Shown here piece by piece: positions 46,528-55,342 of a stretch of 64,000 bases of DNA. The position numbers were made by a program, and so were the translations under genes. The DNA lies in contig NZ_RHOK01000011.1 of assembly GCF_003946175.1 (NCBI RefSeq), positions 31,285 to 95,284 on the forward strand. Direction: 5' to 3'. The notes below the pieces were generated by a model. The model saw nothing but the letters and a program-made list of their open reading frames with translations. It had not been told where the DNA came from and searched no databases. How positions within the stretch are numbered: the stretch's first letter is position 1; every line of letters starts with the position of its first letter. The DNA comes from Lacticaseibacillus suibinensis (GTDB taxonomy: Bacteria; Bacillota; Bacilli; Lactobacillales; Lactobacillaceae).

Positions 46528-47195
46528 CGCGCCTTTTGCTTTGGCAGCGTCATTTTGGTGGCATGCTGTTTTTGATGGGCGGTATAGAGCAGACTTTGCA
46601 ACTCTGACGTCAAATCGATGTACCGAATCGTCGTTTCCGGCCGGCAGGCGACGGGTTGTGGAGCAAAGGTTAAAATCGCGGAAATCCCCGCGGCTTCGAG
46701 CTGGTTGATCACCGCCGTTTGGGCGCTACTGGGCACCGCCACAATGGCGGTGTGAATCGTCGACTCCAAATGCGCCGCCAAAGTCGCAAACGCGTAGACC
46801 GGAATGCCGCCCACGGGTTGACCAACTTTGGCAGGATCAGAATCAAAGGCCATGACAATGTTCAAATCCGGATTGCGGCGAAAATTGTTCTGCATCAAGG
46901 CGGCGCCGAGGCCGCCAACGCCGACCAAAATCATCGCCTCGGCCGAGTCAACATCCAGCAATTGCCCGAACGCTTTCACCAGGGTTTCGATGCTGTAGCC
47001 ATAGCCGCTTTTGCCCATTTCACCAAAACTGGAGAAATCACGCCGAATCGTCGCTGACGGGATGTGAATAATCTCACTTAAGCGATGTGAGCGAATTCGG
47101 CGAATTCCCTCCTGCTGTAGCTGCCGTACAGCCCGGTAATATAAAGGAATCCGATTGATAGTTGCTTTTGAAACATGGGTTTTTGTCGTTTGCAT
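46524..47195 (-). CDS. rex: Redox-sensing repressor Rex
   Basis: 223 residues. N-terminal winged helix (HRLSEIIHIPSATIRRDFSSFGEMGKSGYGYSIETL), Rossmann NADH site GVGGLG at 92-97, and C-terminal swapped helix. Represses fermentative and respiratory genes when NADH/NAD is low. Its promoter carries an inverted repeat of TTCACAATCA type. Confidence 0.94.
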   Translation of the reverse strand: MQTTKTHVSKATINRIPLYYRAVRQLQQEGIRRIRSHRLSEIIHIPSATIRRDFSSFGEMGKSGYGYSIETLVKAFGQLLDVDSAEAMILVGVGGLGAALMQNNFRRNPDLNIVMAFDSDPAKVGQPVGGIPVYAFATLAAHLESTIHTAIVAVPSSAQTAVINQLEAAGISAILTFAPQPVACRPETTIRYIDLTSELQSLLYTAHQKQHATKMTLPKQKAR

Positions 47196-47239
47196 GCGGC
47201 CGCCTCCGCCTCAATTTAGTTCAATACTTCACACAATCA

Positions 47240-47268
47240 GTCTAGCATAATGATTGTGAAACATCAAA
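47240..47268 (-). promoter_or_regulatory. rex promoter
   Basis: Minus-strand TTGATG (47268-47263), 17-base spacer, TAGACT (47245-47240) preceded by TGC. TTCACAATCA upstream and TGATTGTGTGAA downstream flank the -10. Confidence 0.7.
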
Positions 47269-47281
47269 CAAACTTTGGCGC

Positions 47282-47310
47282 AAAAAACCGCCGCTTCGAG
47301 AAGCGACGGT
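47282..47310 (-). terminator. Terminator after the GNAT gene
   Basis: Minus-strand ACCGTCGCTTC / GAAGCGGCGGT stem and six T. Confidence 0.88.
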
Positions 47311-47317
47311 GCCTAAG

Positions 47318-47776
47318 CTAATCTAACTGCATTTGGATAAAAGTCACCGGTTGCCCGAATGCCTCTGCCGCCCGCTGGCCTGTGGTTTTGAAGCCTAGGC
47401 TTTCATACAAGTGGCGCGCGCGGGCGTTGAAGTCAGCCACCTCTAACCTGACCGGCCCGGCATAGTGATACCGCTGGCGCCCAAAGGCAATGCCATCCAG
47501 CACAAACTGATGGCCGCGCCCCTGACCAGTGTAGGCTGGGGCCAGGCCCAGGCCGATGGTCATGATGCCATCAGGGAAGGAAAACTCATACATGCCAACC
47601 AAGGTTTCCTCCCCGCCTTCAAGCACGGAATAGTAATCAGCGCCATCATCGGCGAAAATCTCATCCATCACTGCCGGCTGAGCGTCCTTAGGGGTGTTGT
47701 AGAACGTATCAGGCTCTGGGTAGGCCCAATTCAAATACGCGAGCGCTTCAGGCCGGTTCATGTAACGAATCGTCAT
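47318..47776 (-). CDS. GNAT-family N-acetyltransferase
   Basis: 152 residues. Acetyl-CoA site YTGQGRGHQFV and a C-terminal ARHLYESLGFKTTGQR pattern of GNAT enzymes; N-terminus IRYMNRPEALAYLNW. ATG 47776 lies 8 bases after AGGAGG. It follows thiI with a 12-base gap, so it is in the same operon; its substrate is unknown and probably unrelated to sulfur transfer. Confidence 0.83.
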   Translation of the reverse strand: MTIRYMNRPEALAYLNWAYPEPDTFYNTPKDAQPAVMDEIFADDGADYYSVLEGGEETLVGMYEFSFPDGIMTIGLGLAPAYTGQGRGHQFVLDGIAFGRQRYHYAGPVRLEVADFNARARHLYESLGFKTTGQRAAEAFGQPVTFIQMQLD

Positions 47777-47788
47777 CACCAGCACCTC

Positions 47789-49006
47789 CTACAATAGTTC
47801 GGTGATCAAGTCTTGATCTTGGTTCATGAATTCATCTGAAGACTTAATCTCAGTGACTTTCACCCCGGCCAGCGCCCGTTCCATGAGGCCAGCCACATCA
47901 AGTTTGCTTTCGAAGTACCGCGACTTGTCCAGATTAGGCTTGGTCTTCGGCGACGGCGGGGCAAAAATGGTGCAGCAATCCTCAAATGGCATGATGGACA
48001 AGGCATAAGTGTCGATGTCCTCCGCCACTTTGATGATTTCCGTTTTATCCATGGTCGCCACCGGCCGGATGATTGGCATCGTGGTCACATCATTGATGGC
48101 CACCATGCTTTCCAAAGTCTGCGAAGCTACTTGGCCAATCGATTCGCCATTGACAATGGCTAGGCCACCACGCTTTTCTGCCAGCGCCGCGGTGAGCCGG
48201 AGCATCAACCGGCGCTGCACGGTCATTAAGTATCCTTCTGGCACAGTGGCCTTGATGGTTTCCTGGATTTCGGTGAATGGCACCTGAATGAACTCGATGT
48301 AACCGGCGTAAGGCGCCAGTTTCGTGGTCAACTGCTTGGCCTTATTCAAAGCGCTGTCGCTAGTGTAAGGCGGGCTGAAAAAGTGGACCATTTCAATATC
48401 GACCCCACGCTTCAGGGCGTAATAGCCGGCGACAGGCGAATCAATACCCCCCGACAGCATCAGCATCGCCTTGCCTGCGGTACCCACTGGCATCCCGCCA
48501 GCGCCTAAAATGGTTTGGGTGGACAGATAAATCGCTTCGCGCCGCACTTCCACGCGCAAAGTAAAGTCCGGCTGGTGCATTTGCACCTTAAGGTCGGGGC
48601 GGTGATCGACGAAAAAGTCCCCAAGGTTCAGGTTCATTTCGTTGGTATCCAGTTCGAAGGTGTGATCAGACCGCCGGGTGTAAACCTTATAGGAACTCCC
48701 TTGGGGCACGGTTTCATTCATCAAAGCCAGCGCGGCTTCGTGTACGGCATCCATGTCTTTGGCGACTTTCACACTGGGTGAATAGCTTTGAATCCCAAAG
48801 ACCTTGCTCAAGCGCGCCATGACGGCGGTTGAATCCTCGCCGTTCAGCTCAATGTGCAACCGATCGCGCTTGGGGCGAATGGTCAACGCCGGGAATTCGT
48901 GGAGCGCTTTGGTAATGTTGCCGTGCAAACGGCCGATGAACGCCTGGCGGTTCTTGCCCTTGGTGGACAATTCGCCATAGCGCACCATAATTTCACTGTA
49001 ATTCAC
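47789..49006 (-). CDS. thiI: tRNA 4-thiouridine synthetase ThiI
   Basis: 405 residues: ferredoxin-like N-terminus, THUMP domain (about 60-165) and the PP-loop AANH domain with [11 protein letters not shown] at about 185. As in most Firmicutes it lacks the C-terminal rhodanese domain. Takes sulfur from a cysteine desulfurase, here the gene directly upstream, to modify U8 of tRNA; it also takes part in thiazole formation in some species. Confidence 0.95.
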   Translation of the reverse strand: MNYSEIMVRYGELSTKGKNRQAFIGRLHGNITKALHEFPALTIRPKRDRLHIELNGEDSTAVMARLSKVFGIQSYSPSVKVAKDMDAVHEAALALMNETVPQGSSYKVYTRRSDHTFELDTNEMNLNLGDFFVDHRPDLKVQMHQPDFTLRVEVRREAIYLSTQTILGAGGMPVGTAGKAMLMLSGGIDSPVAGYYALKRGVDIEMVHFFSPPYTSDSALNKAKQLTTKLAPYAGYIEFIQVPFTEIQETIKATVPEGYLMTVQRRLMLRLTAALAEKRGGLAIVNGESIGQVASQTLESMVAINDVTTMPIIRPVATMDKTEIIKVAEDIDTYALSIMPFEDCCTIFAPPSPKTKPNLDKSRYFESKLDVAGLMERALAGVKVTEIKSSDEFMNQDQDLITELL

Positions 49007-49018
49007 TCGGTTTCCTCC

Positions 49019-50179
49019 TTATTCAGCGTGCGCTGGCATCAGCTTCTTGAAGCCAGCATACACTTGGTCGAATGCCTGGTTGAAGGCATCAGCTTCTTGC
49101 AATGTGTTGTATTCATCTAAGCTGATCCGCACCGCACTAGTGGCCACGTTGTCCGGCACGCGCATGGCCGCCAAGGTGCTACTTTCGGTGCCTTTTTTGC
49201 TGGAGCAAGCACTGGTGGTCGAAATATAGATGTCATGCTGCTCAAAGGCATGGACAATGGTTTCACCCCGCACGCCAGCAATGGCGAAAGTCAAAATGTG
49301 CGGGGCAAAATCCGGCGTCAGCTGGCTGAACATCACGGTGTTGGCCGCTTGGGCCACATGCTCATAAATGTGCTGACGAATGGCGGCCTGATGAGCCACC
49401 TTGCCAGCCTCGTCATCGAGCAACAGCCGCAGCGCCTTAGCCATCGCGGCGATGGCCGGCACATTTTCGGTGCCAGAGCGGAGGTTGCTCTCTTGGCCGC
49501 CGCCGGTCAAAAGTGGCGCTAGGTGTTTGCCTTCCTTCATATAAATAAAGCCCGTGCCACGCGGGGCGTGGAACTTGTGGCCAGAGAACGTCAGGAAGTC
49601 GATGCGCGGATTGCGCAGGCTAGGCATCAACCCTTTGCCGATGGCCTGCACCGCATCGACATGAAAATGAACATTCGGGTAAGCGGTCAGAATTTTAGCG
49701 ACCTCATCAATCGGCTGCTTAGCCCCGATTTCATTGTTCACGGCCATGATGGACACCAAAATCGTGTCATCGCGCAGCGCCGCCTTCAAATCGGCGGGGT
49801 TGATAAAGCCGCGCTTATCCACTGGCAGATACGTGACTTCAAACCCTAGGCTTTCCAGCTGCTTCATCGTGTTGATCACCGCAGGATGTTCCACCGCGGT
49901 GGTAATCAGATGCTTGCCGAAGGGTCGCTTTTCAATGGCGGTGCCTTTGATAATCCAGTTATCGCCTTCCGTGCCGCCACTGGTGAAATAGATTTCATCC
50001 GGCTTGGCCTGCATCAACTGGGCAATCTGGGCCCGGGCACTTTGCAGCATTTCGTCAGCCTTGCCGCCTACCGCATGCAGGCTCGACGGATTACCGAAAA
50101 AGTCCTCGCTGACTTTGCGGTACGTATCCAGCACCACCGGCAACGCCTTGGTGGTGGCACTATTGTCAAAATATATCAT
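49019..50179 (-). CDS. Cysteine desulfurase (NifS/IscS-like)
   Basis: 386 residues. PLP-enzyme start MIYFDNSATTKALP, Schiff-base lysine in SGHKFHAPRGTGF, active-site cysteine in STTSACSSKKGTES. Supplies persulfide to ThiI, its immediate neighbour. I chose ATG 50179, 9 bases after AAGGAAGA; an ATG at 50188 lies inside the ribosome-site spacing. The pair corresponds to nifZ-thiI of Bacillus. Confidence 0.93.
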   Translation of the reverse strand: MIYFDNSATTKALPVVLDTYRKVSEDFFGNPSSLHAVGGKADEMLQSARAQIAQLMQAKPDEIYFTSGGTEGDNWIIKGTAIEKRPFGKHLITTAVEHPAVINTMKQLESLGFEVTYLPVDKRGFINPADLKAALRDDTILVSIMAVNNEIGAKQPIDEVAKILTAYPNVHFHVDAVQAIGKGLMPSLRNPRIDFLTFSGHKFHAPRGTGFIYMKEGKHLAPLLTGGGQESNLRSGTENVPAIAAMAKALRLLLDDEAGKVAHQAAIRQHIYEHVAQAANTVMFSQLTPDFAPHILTFAIAGVRGETIVHAFEQHDIYISTTSACSSKKGTESSTLAAMRVPDNVATSAVRISLDEYNTLQEADAFNQAFDQVYAGFKKLMPAHAE

Positions 50180-50218
50180 GACCGTCATTCTTCCTTTTCG
50201 TAAGTTTAGCTGCTTGCC

Positions 50219-50227
50219 AGTATACCA
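50219..50227 (-). promoter_or_regulatory. Extended -10 promoter of the desulfurase-thiI operon
   Basis: TGGTATACT on minus, 40 bases before the start and directly after the ezrA terminator. Confidence 0.6.
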
Positions 50228-50238
50228 AAAACGAGAGC

Positions 50239-50275
50239 AAAAAAAAACCAGCAACCCTAGGGTTCAGCTGCTGGT
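50239..50275 (-). terminator. ezrA terminator
   Basis: Long minus-strand hairpin ACCAGCA...AACCC/GGGTT...GCTGGT followed by nine T. Confidence 0.93.
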
Positions 50276-50282
50276 GCGGGGC

Positions 50283-51986
50283 TTAAAACAGATTGTTGTG
50301 CTGCTGGGCGTTATAGTCGTCGGCCACTTTCTGGTAGCTGCCGGCTTCAACCGCCTCGAGCGCCGTCGCAATCGTATCCGCCGCGGTTTGATAATCGTAC
50401 TGGGCGTATGCGGCTTGCGCCTGGGTCATTGCCTGCGCCACCGCTTCATGGGAAGCTTTGTAGCGGTTGGCATATTGCAAAAGCTGTTCAGTCATGCCAG
50501 CGGCGTCTATCACATCGCGACTTTGCTGCTTAAGTTGGTCGATGTCGCTGGACACCTTGATGAGCTGTTTAGCAATCGCGTCCAAATCGATTTTGACCTG
50601 ATTCATCGCCTGCTTGAGGCTCGTGATTTCGCCAGTCACCACCTTGAAAAAGTCGCGGTAGGCTTTCGGCAGGCCGGGCAAATCATGGCGTGAGACTTCA
50701 TAGCGAATATCCCGCACCGAACGGTCGAAGGCATCCACCTGATCAATCGCCTTTTGTTCAGTTTCGCGCAGCTCACTGACTGAGTCGTTGATGGTCGCTT
50801 GCTGCTTTTCAATGGCGGTCAGGTCGCTTCGGTCCTGGGTAAATTGGCTCAGCACCTCGGAGTACACCGCCTGATGCGCGGTCAGTTGGTCAACCGCCTG
50901 ATCATAGGCTTGGTTGATATCGTTCAGTTGGACCTTTAAGTTATTGGTGGTTTTGATTTCATCATGATTCAGCTGATAGCTTTGATTCAGATGATCGAGT
51001 TCAATCGCTAAGGTGTGGTTTTGTTGCAGCGCGTGATTGATAAATTGCCGCAAGTCGGTTTGGCTATCGGCCACGGCGGCTTTGGCTCTCAGCTCTTTTT
51101 CCATTACGGCGTATAAGGAGTCAATCTTGTTGGCGATGGTTTCGGTGTTGGCGGTCAGTTCGGTGACAGCCAAGTCTTTAATCTGCTGGTCGGCGACCTG
51201 CAGCGCCGTTGTCACCTCAGCCACGCCGGCCGGAACATCTTCCGTGAATTGGAACTGCTGAGCGGTAAGATGCTCGAAGCCGCTTTGAATTTCCTTCACT
51301 TGGCCGGGGAATTCATTGACCACTTCATTGACCAGCGGCGGCAAGGTTTTCACCTGCAACTTGATGGCCGCGACCTCATTTTTCAGCTGGCCGAGTTCAC
51401 CCTTGGCCTTTGCCGGATCGCCGGCGGCATTCAGCTCGTTGATAGCTGACAAGCGCGAGGCAATTTGCTGAAGACTATCTTCCAGCGCCGGCAGCGCCTC
51501 ACCAAAGGCGAAGCTCTTCGCCAAAACCGTTTTGCGCGCTTCCTGATAGCCTTCGCGCAGTTGGTTGATGCGCTTGGCATTTTCGGCCTCGCTGATCTTA
51601 ATGGTAGACAGCGCCTGGTTAATCTGATTCATCTGTTTGGCCGCCCCTATTTGCAGGGCTTCAATATTGGCGATACCGTCTTTCACCTGGCCAAAATGGA
51701 ACTGTTTATTCGCCTGTTCCACATCAAGTAGTGCCGTCTGCAATTCTGTCAGTGTGCCATCAAGCAGCTCCTGATAAGCCTTGGCCCACTTTTGGAATTC
51801 CTGACGGCTATCGCCACTTAAATTCAGCTGCTGAATGCTGCGAATCAGCCCAGCCGCGCTGCCTGTATCCAGCGTAGCGACTTCTTCGTCCAAGGATTTG
51901 ATCACGCGCGCGTTACGCACCTGATACCCCCAAACCCCTAGGCCAATCAGAACGATAATAATCAATGCAATGATAATCCAAGTCAT
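50283..51986 (-). CDS. ezrA: Septation ring regulator EzrA
   Basis: 567 residues: one N-terminal membrane span (WIIIALIIIVLIGLGVWGYQV), then spectrin-like helical repeats to the end (e.g. YQEARKTVLAKSFAFGEALPALEDSL). The QGG-like C-terminal patch is not obvious. EzrA binds FtsZ and limits or aligns Z rings. I chose ATG 51986, which places the membrane span at the start. Slightly short and Gln-rich for the family. Confidence 0.92.
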   Translation of the reverse strand: MTWIIIALIIIVLIGLGVWGYQVRNARVIKSLDEEVATLDTGSAAGLIRSIQQLNLSGDSRQEFQKWAKAYQELLDGTLTELQTALLDVEQANKQFHFGQVKDGIANIEALQIGAAKQMNQINQALSTIKISEAENAKRINQLREGYQEARKTVLAKSFAFGEALPALEDSLQQIASRLSAINELNAAGDPAKAKGELGQLKNEVAAIKLQVKTLPPLVNEVVNEFPGQVKEIQSGFEHLTAQQFQFTEDVPAGVAEVTTALQVADQQIKDLAVTELTANTETIANKIDSLYAVMEKELRAKAAVADSQTDLRQFINHALQQNHTLAIELDHLNQSYQLNHDEIKTTNNLKVQLNDINQAYDQAVDQLTAHQAVYSEVLSQFTQDRSDLTAIEKQQATINDSVSELRETEQKAIDQVDAFDRSVRDIRYEVSRHDLPGLPKAYRDFFKVVTGEITSLKQAMNQVKIDLDAIAKQLIKVSSDIDQLKQQSRDVIDAAGMTEQLLQYANRYKASHEAVAQAMTQAQAAYAQYDYQTAADTIATALEAVEAGSYQKVADDYNAQQHNNLF

Positions 51987-52171
51987 GTTATTACACCTTC
52001 CGCCATCCGAGAGCCGCAGTTGCAATTTATCAGCGGGCCCACTAAACTGTCCCTATTACAAGTCGACAATCGTCTTCGGTTCCTAGTATCTCAAAAACGC
52101 CGGCAATATGAAAGGCTTTCTCATAGGAAAACCCCGTTTCTGTAAGGAATGAAGGCAATTTCACCCAAGGA

Positions 52172-52663
52172 GTGTTGAATATGGCCCCAATCGATCCGCT
52201 GCTGGTCGCGCAAGTTGATGCCTTGCTGGCCGGCGAAACCAATGTGATCACTAACTTAGCCAACGCCAGTGCCGTGTTGTTCAACGGCATGGAAGCCGTC
52301 AACTGGGCCGGTTTTTACTTCTACCACCAGGCCCAAAACAGCCTCGACCTTGGCCCGTTCCAAGGTCAAGTGGCATGCATGCATATCGCCCCAGGCAGCG
52401 GCGTGGTGGGCACCAGTTTTGCCCACCAAAAAGCACTGCGCGTCCCGAATGTCCATGATTTTGCCGGCCATATCGCCTGCGATGCGGCCAGCAACAGCGA
52501 AGTCGTCGTCCCGCTGGTCGTCGGCGGCACGATCATCGGTATCATGGACATCGATTCGCCAGAACTGGACCGCTTTAGTGAAAACGACTTGAAAACCTTG
52601 CAGGACTTTGCCCAGACGCTAGCGAAACACCTTGACGCCGAGGCGCTAGCTACGGTATACTAG
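52172..52663 (+). CDS. Free methionine-(R)-sulfoxide reductase (GAF)
   Basis: 163 residues, a single GAF domain with fRMsr signatures: NWAGFYFYHQ, LGPFQGQVACMHI (Cys66) and GHIACDAASNSEVVVPL (Cys100). In E. coli and yeast a third conserved cysteine lies in GRGVCGT; here that segment is GSGVVGT, so position 76 is Val. The catalytic and one resolving cysteine remain. Reduces free Met-R-O. AAGGAG ribosome site. Just upstream of rpsD, which has its own promoter inside the end of this gene. Confidence 0.88.
   Translation: MLNMAPIDPLLVAQVDALLAGETNVITNLANASAVLFNGMEAVNWAGFYFYHQAQNSLDLGPFQGQVACMHIAPGSGVVGTSFAHQKALRVPNVHDFAGHIACDAASNSEVVVPLVVGGTIIGIMDIDSPELDRFSENDLKTLQDFAQTLAKHLDAEALATVY
52632..52661 (+). 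promoter_or_regulatory. rpsD promoter
   Basis: TTGACG (52632-52637), 18-base spacer, TATACT (52656-52661), overlapping the end of the fRMsr gene. Confidence 0.8.
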
Positions 52664-52669
52664 CCTGCG

Positions 52670-52837
52670 TGTAAAATAATGCAGCAGTGAATGGAATGGT
52701 CGGCTCCAGTTTGGCAACCCTTTGCGGAGAGCTTAGTAACCGCGGCTGCGAGAGCGAACAGCTTAGCTTAACTGCCCGTGTTTTGAATTCACAATTCATT
52801 ATTTTACTCCAAATATAAATCTTGGAGGAAATACCTT
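52670..52837 (+). ncRNA. rpsD leader, probable S4 autoregulatory RNA
   Basis: About 165 bases of untranslated leader with several short stems (e.g. AGCTTAG region, GCGGCTGCGAGAGCGAAC) before AGGAGG at 52824. Firmicutes rpsD leaders fold into a pseudoknot bound by S4. Location and length fit; I did not resolve the pseudoknot. Confidence 0.5.
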
Positions 52838-53449
52838 ATGTCTCGTTATACTGGTCCTCGCTGGAAGCAGTCCCGTCGTTTGGGGCTTAGCCTTTCCGGC
52901 ACTGGTAAAGAACTTGCTCGTCGTCCCTACGCCCCTGGTGATCACGGTGCTAACAACCGTCGGAAAGTTTCCGAATACGGCCAACAGCTCACTGAAAAGC
53001 AGAAGTTGCGTTGGATGTACGGCTTGAACGAACGCCAATTCCAAAACCTGTTTATCCGCGCCGGCAAGATTAAAGAAGGTACCCATGGTGAAAACTTCAT
53101 GATCCTGCTCGAAACCCGGCTGGACAACTTGGTCTTCCGTTTGGGCTTGGCCTCCACTCGTCCGCAAGCACGTCAGCTCGTTAACCACGGCCACATCACG
53201 GTTGATGGCAAGCGCGTTGATATTCCTTCTTACGAAGTCGCTGCGGGCCAAGTGATCGGCTTGCGCGAACGGAGCCAAAACCTGACCATCATCAATGACT
53301 CACTGGAAGCAACGGTTTCCCGTCCTGCCTACGTGACCTTCGATGATAACAAGAAGGAAGGCTCCTTGGTTCGCCTCCCAACGCGGGACGAACTGGAACC
53401 AGACATCGACGAAGCCTTGGTCGTTGAATACTACAACCAGAAGCTGTAA
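52838..53449 (+). CDS. rpsD: 30S ribosomal protein S4
   Basis: 203 residues, full length. N-terminal [26 protein letters not shown]4 RNA-binding domain from about 93 ([39 protein letters not shown]). No N-terminal zinc cysteines, i.e. the C-minus form common in lactobacilli. Binds the 5' domain of 16S rRNA. Confidence 0.98.
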   Translation: MSRYTGPRWKQSRRLGLSLSGTGKELARRPYAPGDHGANNRRKVSEYGQQLTEKQKLRWMYGLNERQFQNLFIRAGKIKEGTHGENFMILLETRLDNLVFRLGLASTRPQARQLVNHGHITVDGKRVDIPSYEVAAGQVIGLRERSQNLTIINDSLEATVSRPAYVTFDDNKKEGSLVRLPTRDELEPDIDEALVVEYYNQKL

Positions 53450-53471
53450 TCGATTATCCTGCCTCGGCAGA

Positions 53472-53510
53472 CAAAAAAAGCATTTGGCCATTTGGTCAAA
53501 TGCTTTTTTG
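53472..53510. terminator. Bidirectional terminator rpsD / GH2 gene
   Basis: AGCATTTGGCC / GGTCAAATGCT stem with A7 before and T6 after. It overlaps the last codons of the converging GH2 gene. Confidence 0.9.
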
Positions 53511-55268
53511 TTTTCTCCCCGGCCGCAGTCGCAAGTGAACCTCGGCAAACCGCTGTTGCAGCTCAAGGTTCAACTGACGCACCGCCTCAGCCTCTACTTT
53601 CATCACTCGCCGGTCAAAGGTCCACAAGCCGTTCACCTCGCCATGGACATCACTGACTTGGGTATAGATACTGGCTGCTAGCCCTTGCTTAACGGCCGGC
53701 AGAACCTGCTTGCGGTATAGCTTGACCAGCGCAGTGGAGAGCTTTTGCCGGCTATGGTAGTACCGGTAACCAAACGCCTCTTCCGGGGCATGGCCTGGCC
53801 ACGGCAAACTGTACCCACCGAATTCGGTGAGGGCTTGTATCCGGCCGAACCGATCACGATGCAAGTGAAATGGCTTATAGTAGATATGCCAGGAGCGAAA
53901 ATCTCCGCCGTGTTGGTCATGCCAGCCCGAAGCCTGATCGATTAAGCGGGTGGGATCCAGCGTCGCCACTTCCTGTGTGATGGCCTGCGTGGCAAATTGC
54001 CCCCAGCCTTCGTTGAAGGGGACCCAAGTACAAAGTGAGACCACATTCTTCAGCAGCGCAACTGTGCGCTGCAGGTCGCGGTGATAAACGGCCCGGCCGG
54101 CTGAGGACTGGCGACCAAAGCCAGCACGGGTATCCTTCAAAGTGATGCCAATAAACGGCAGAATCTGAATCACCCACGGCGAATACTGGTCGCCGCCAGA
54201 CACGAAATCTTGCCACACCAACAGGCCCAGCTGATCGCAGTGGTAGTACCAGCGGAGCGGCTCGATTTTGATGTGTTTTCTAATCATGTTGAAGCCCAAG
54301 GCCTTGATCTGCCTCAGCTCGGCCACTATCGCCGCATCACTGGGCGCAGTGTAAAGCCCGTCGCTCCAATAGCCCTGATCCAGCAGCCCTGATTGATAAT
54401 AAGGCTCACCGTTCAGCAAAAAGACGGCTTGGCCATTGGCATCAACCCCACGGCCAAAACTACGCAGACCAAAATACGACGTTACGGTATCCTCGCCGAC
54501 TTGCACCGTCACCTCATAGAGAAACGGATCCTCTGGCGTCCATGGGTGCTTATCGGGCAAGGTGAACGTGACAGCCATGTCGGCAGTCTCCGCTACCGCC
54601 ACGGTTTGCTGATGGGCGGTAACGGCCACGGCTAACGTGGCCGTAGTGGCCTGATTCAAGGTCGCCTTGACCGTCACTTGCCCGTTACTCAAGTCCGGCG
54701 TTAACGTCAGGTCGGAGATGTAAGTCGCCGGCACCTGTTCCAGCCAAACCGTTTGCCATATGCCGCTTTGCGGCGGATACCAAATGCCCCCGGCCTGCAG
54801 GCGCTGCTTACCTGTGGCTTCATCGCTTTGGTCGCTGTGATCTTGCACCGCCACGATCAGCTCAACCGTTTTGCCCCAAGTACTAGCAGGCAGCTCACAG
54901 CTAAAAGGCCAATAGCCGCCGCGATGCGTGACCAGTTTTTGCCGGTCCACAAAGACCTGGCAGTACTGATCTACCCCCCCAAAGTGTAATAGACAATGGC
55001 CCTCAGCCCCTGCCGATACCGTGAGCTGCCGCCGGTACCACAAGGTTTGGGCCGGCTGCAGCGGTGGCAAGCCGCCACCGAGTTCACTTTCCGGTGAAAA
55101 AGGAACGGTAATCTGACCCGCCCACTGCTTGGGCAGCGTCGGGGTCGCCGTAATGGCATAGTCCCATTGACCGTTCAAATTGGCCCACTGCTCCCGGCGC
55201 ATCTGCGGCCGCGGGTATTCAGACAGTGGGTGGTCTCGATTGAGTTTTTCCCCCCATGGCGTTAACAT
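53496..55268 (-). CDS. Glycoside hydrolase family 2 enzyme
   Basis: 590 residues, cytoplasmic (no signal). Sugar-binding jelly roll (about 24-180, QWANLNGQWDYAI...WQTVWLEQV), Ig-like domain (180-272), TIM barrel with acid/base Glu420 (WVPFNEGWGQ) and nucleophile Glu482 (ALTEFGG). This is the compact GH2 subtype with unassigned specificity (beta-glucuronidase, galactosidase or mannosidase). ATG 55268 has AGAGG 8 bases upstream. It stands apart from the glycosyltransferase genes by a terminator. Confidence 0.85.
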   Translation of the reverse strand: MLTPWGEKLNRDHPLSEYPRPQMRREQWANLNGQWDYAITATPTLPKQWAGQITVPFSPESELGGGLPPLQPAQTLWYRRQLTVSAGAEGHCLLHFGGVDQYCQVFVDRQKLVTHRGGYWPFSCELPASTWGKTVELIVAVQDHSDQSDEATGKQRLQAGGIWYPPQSGIWQTVWLEQVPATYISDLTLTPDLSNGQVTVKATLNQATTATLAVAVTAHQQTVAVAETADMAVTFTLPDKHPWTPEDPFLYEVTVQVGEDTVTSYFGLRSFGRGVDANGQAVFLLNGEPYYQSGLLDQGYWSDGLYTAPSDAAIVAELRQIKALGFNMIRKHIKIEPLRWYYHCDQLGLLVWQDFVSGGDQYSPWVIQILPFIGITLKDTRAGFGRQSSAGRAVYHRDLQRTVALLKNVVSLCTWVPFNEGWGQFATQAITQEVATLDPTRLIDQASGWHDQHGGDFRSWHIYYKPFHLHRDRFGRIQALTEFGGYSLPWPGHAPEEAFGYRYYHSRQKLSTALVKLYRKQVLPAVKQGLAASIYTQVSDVHGEVNGLWTFDRRVMKVEAEAVRQLNLELQQRFAEVHLRLRPGRKQKSI

Positions 55269-55308
55269 CGTCATCACCTCTTAATGCCAGTGTACCCCAG
55301 CAGCACGC

Positions 55309-55335
55309 AAAAACCGCAAGCAAATTCGCTTGTGG
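55309..55335 (-). terminator. Terminator after the 331-aa gene
   Basis: Minus-strand CC.CAAGC / GCTTG.GG stem and five T, separating it from the GH2 gene. Confidence 0.75.
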
Positions 55336-55342
55336 CCATGGT

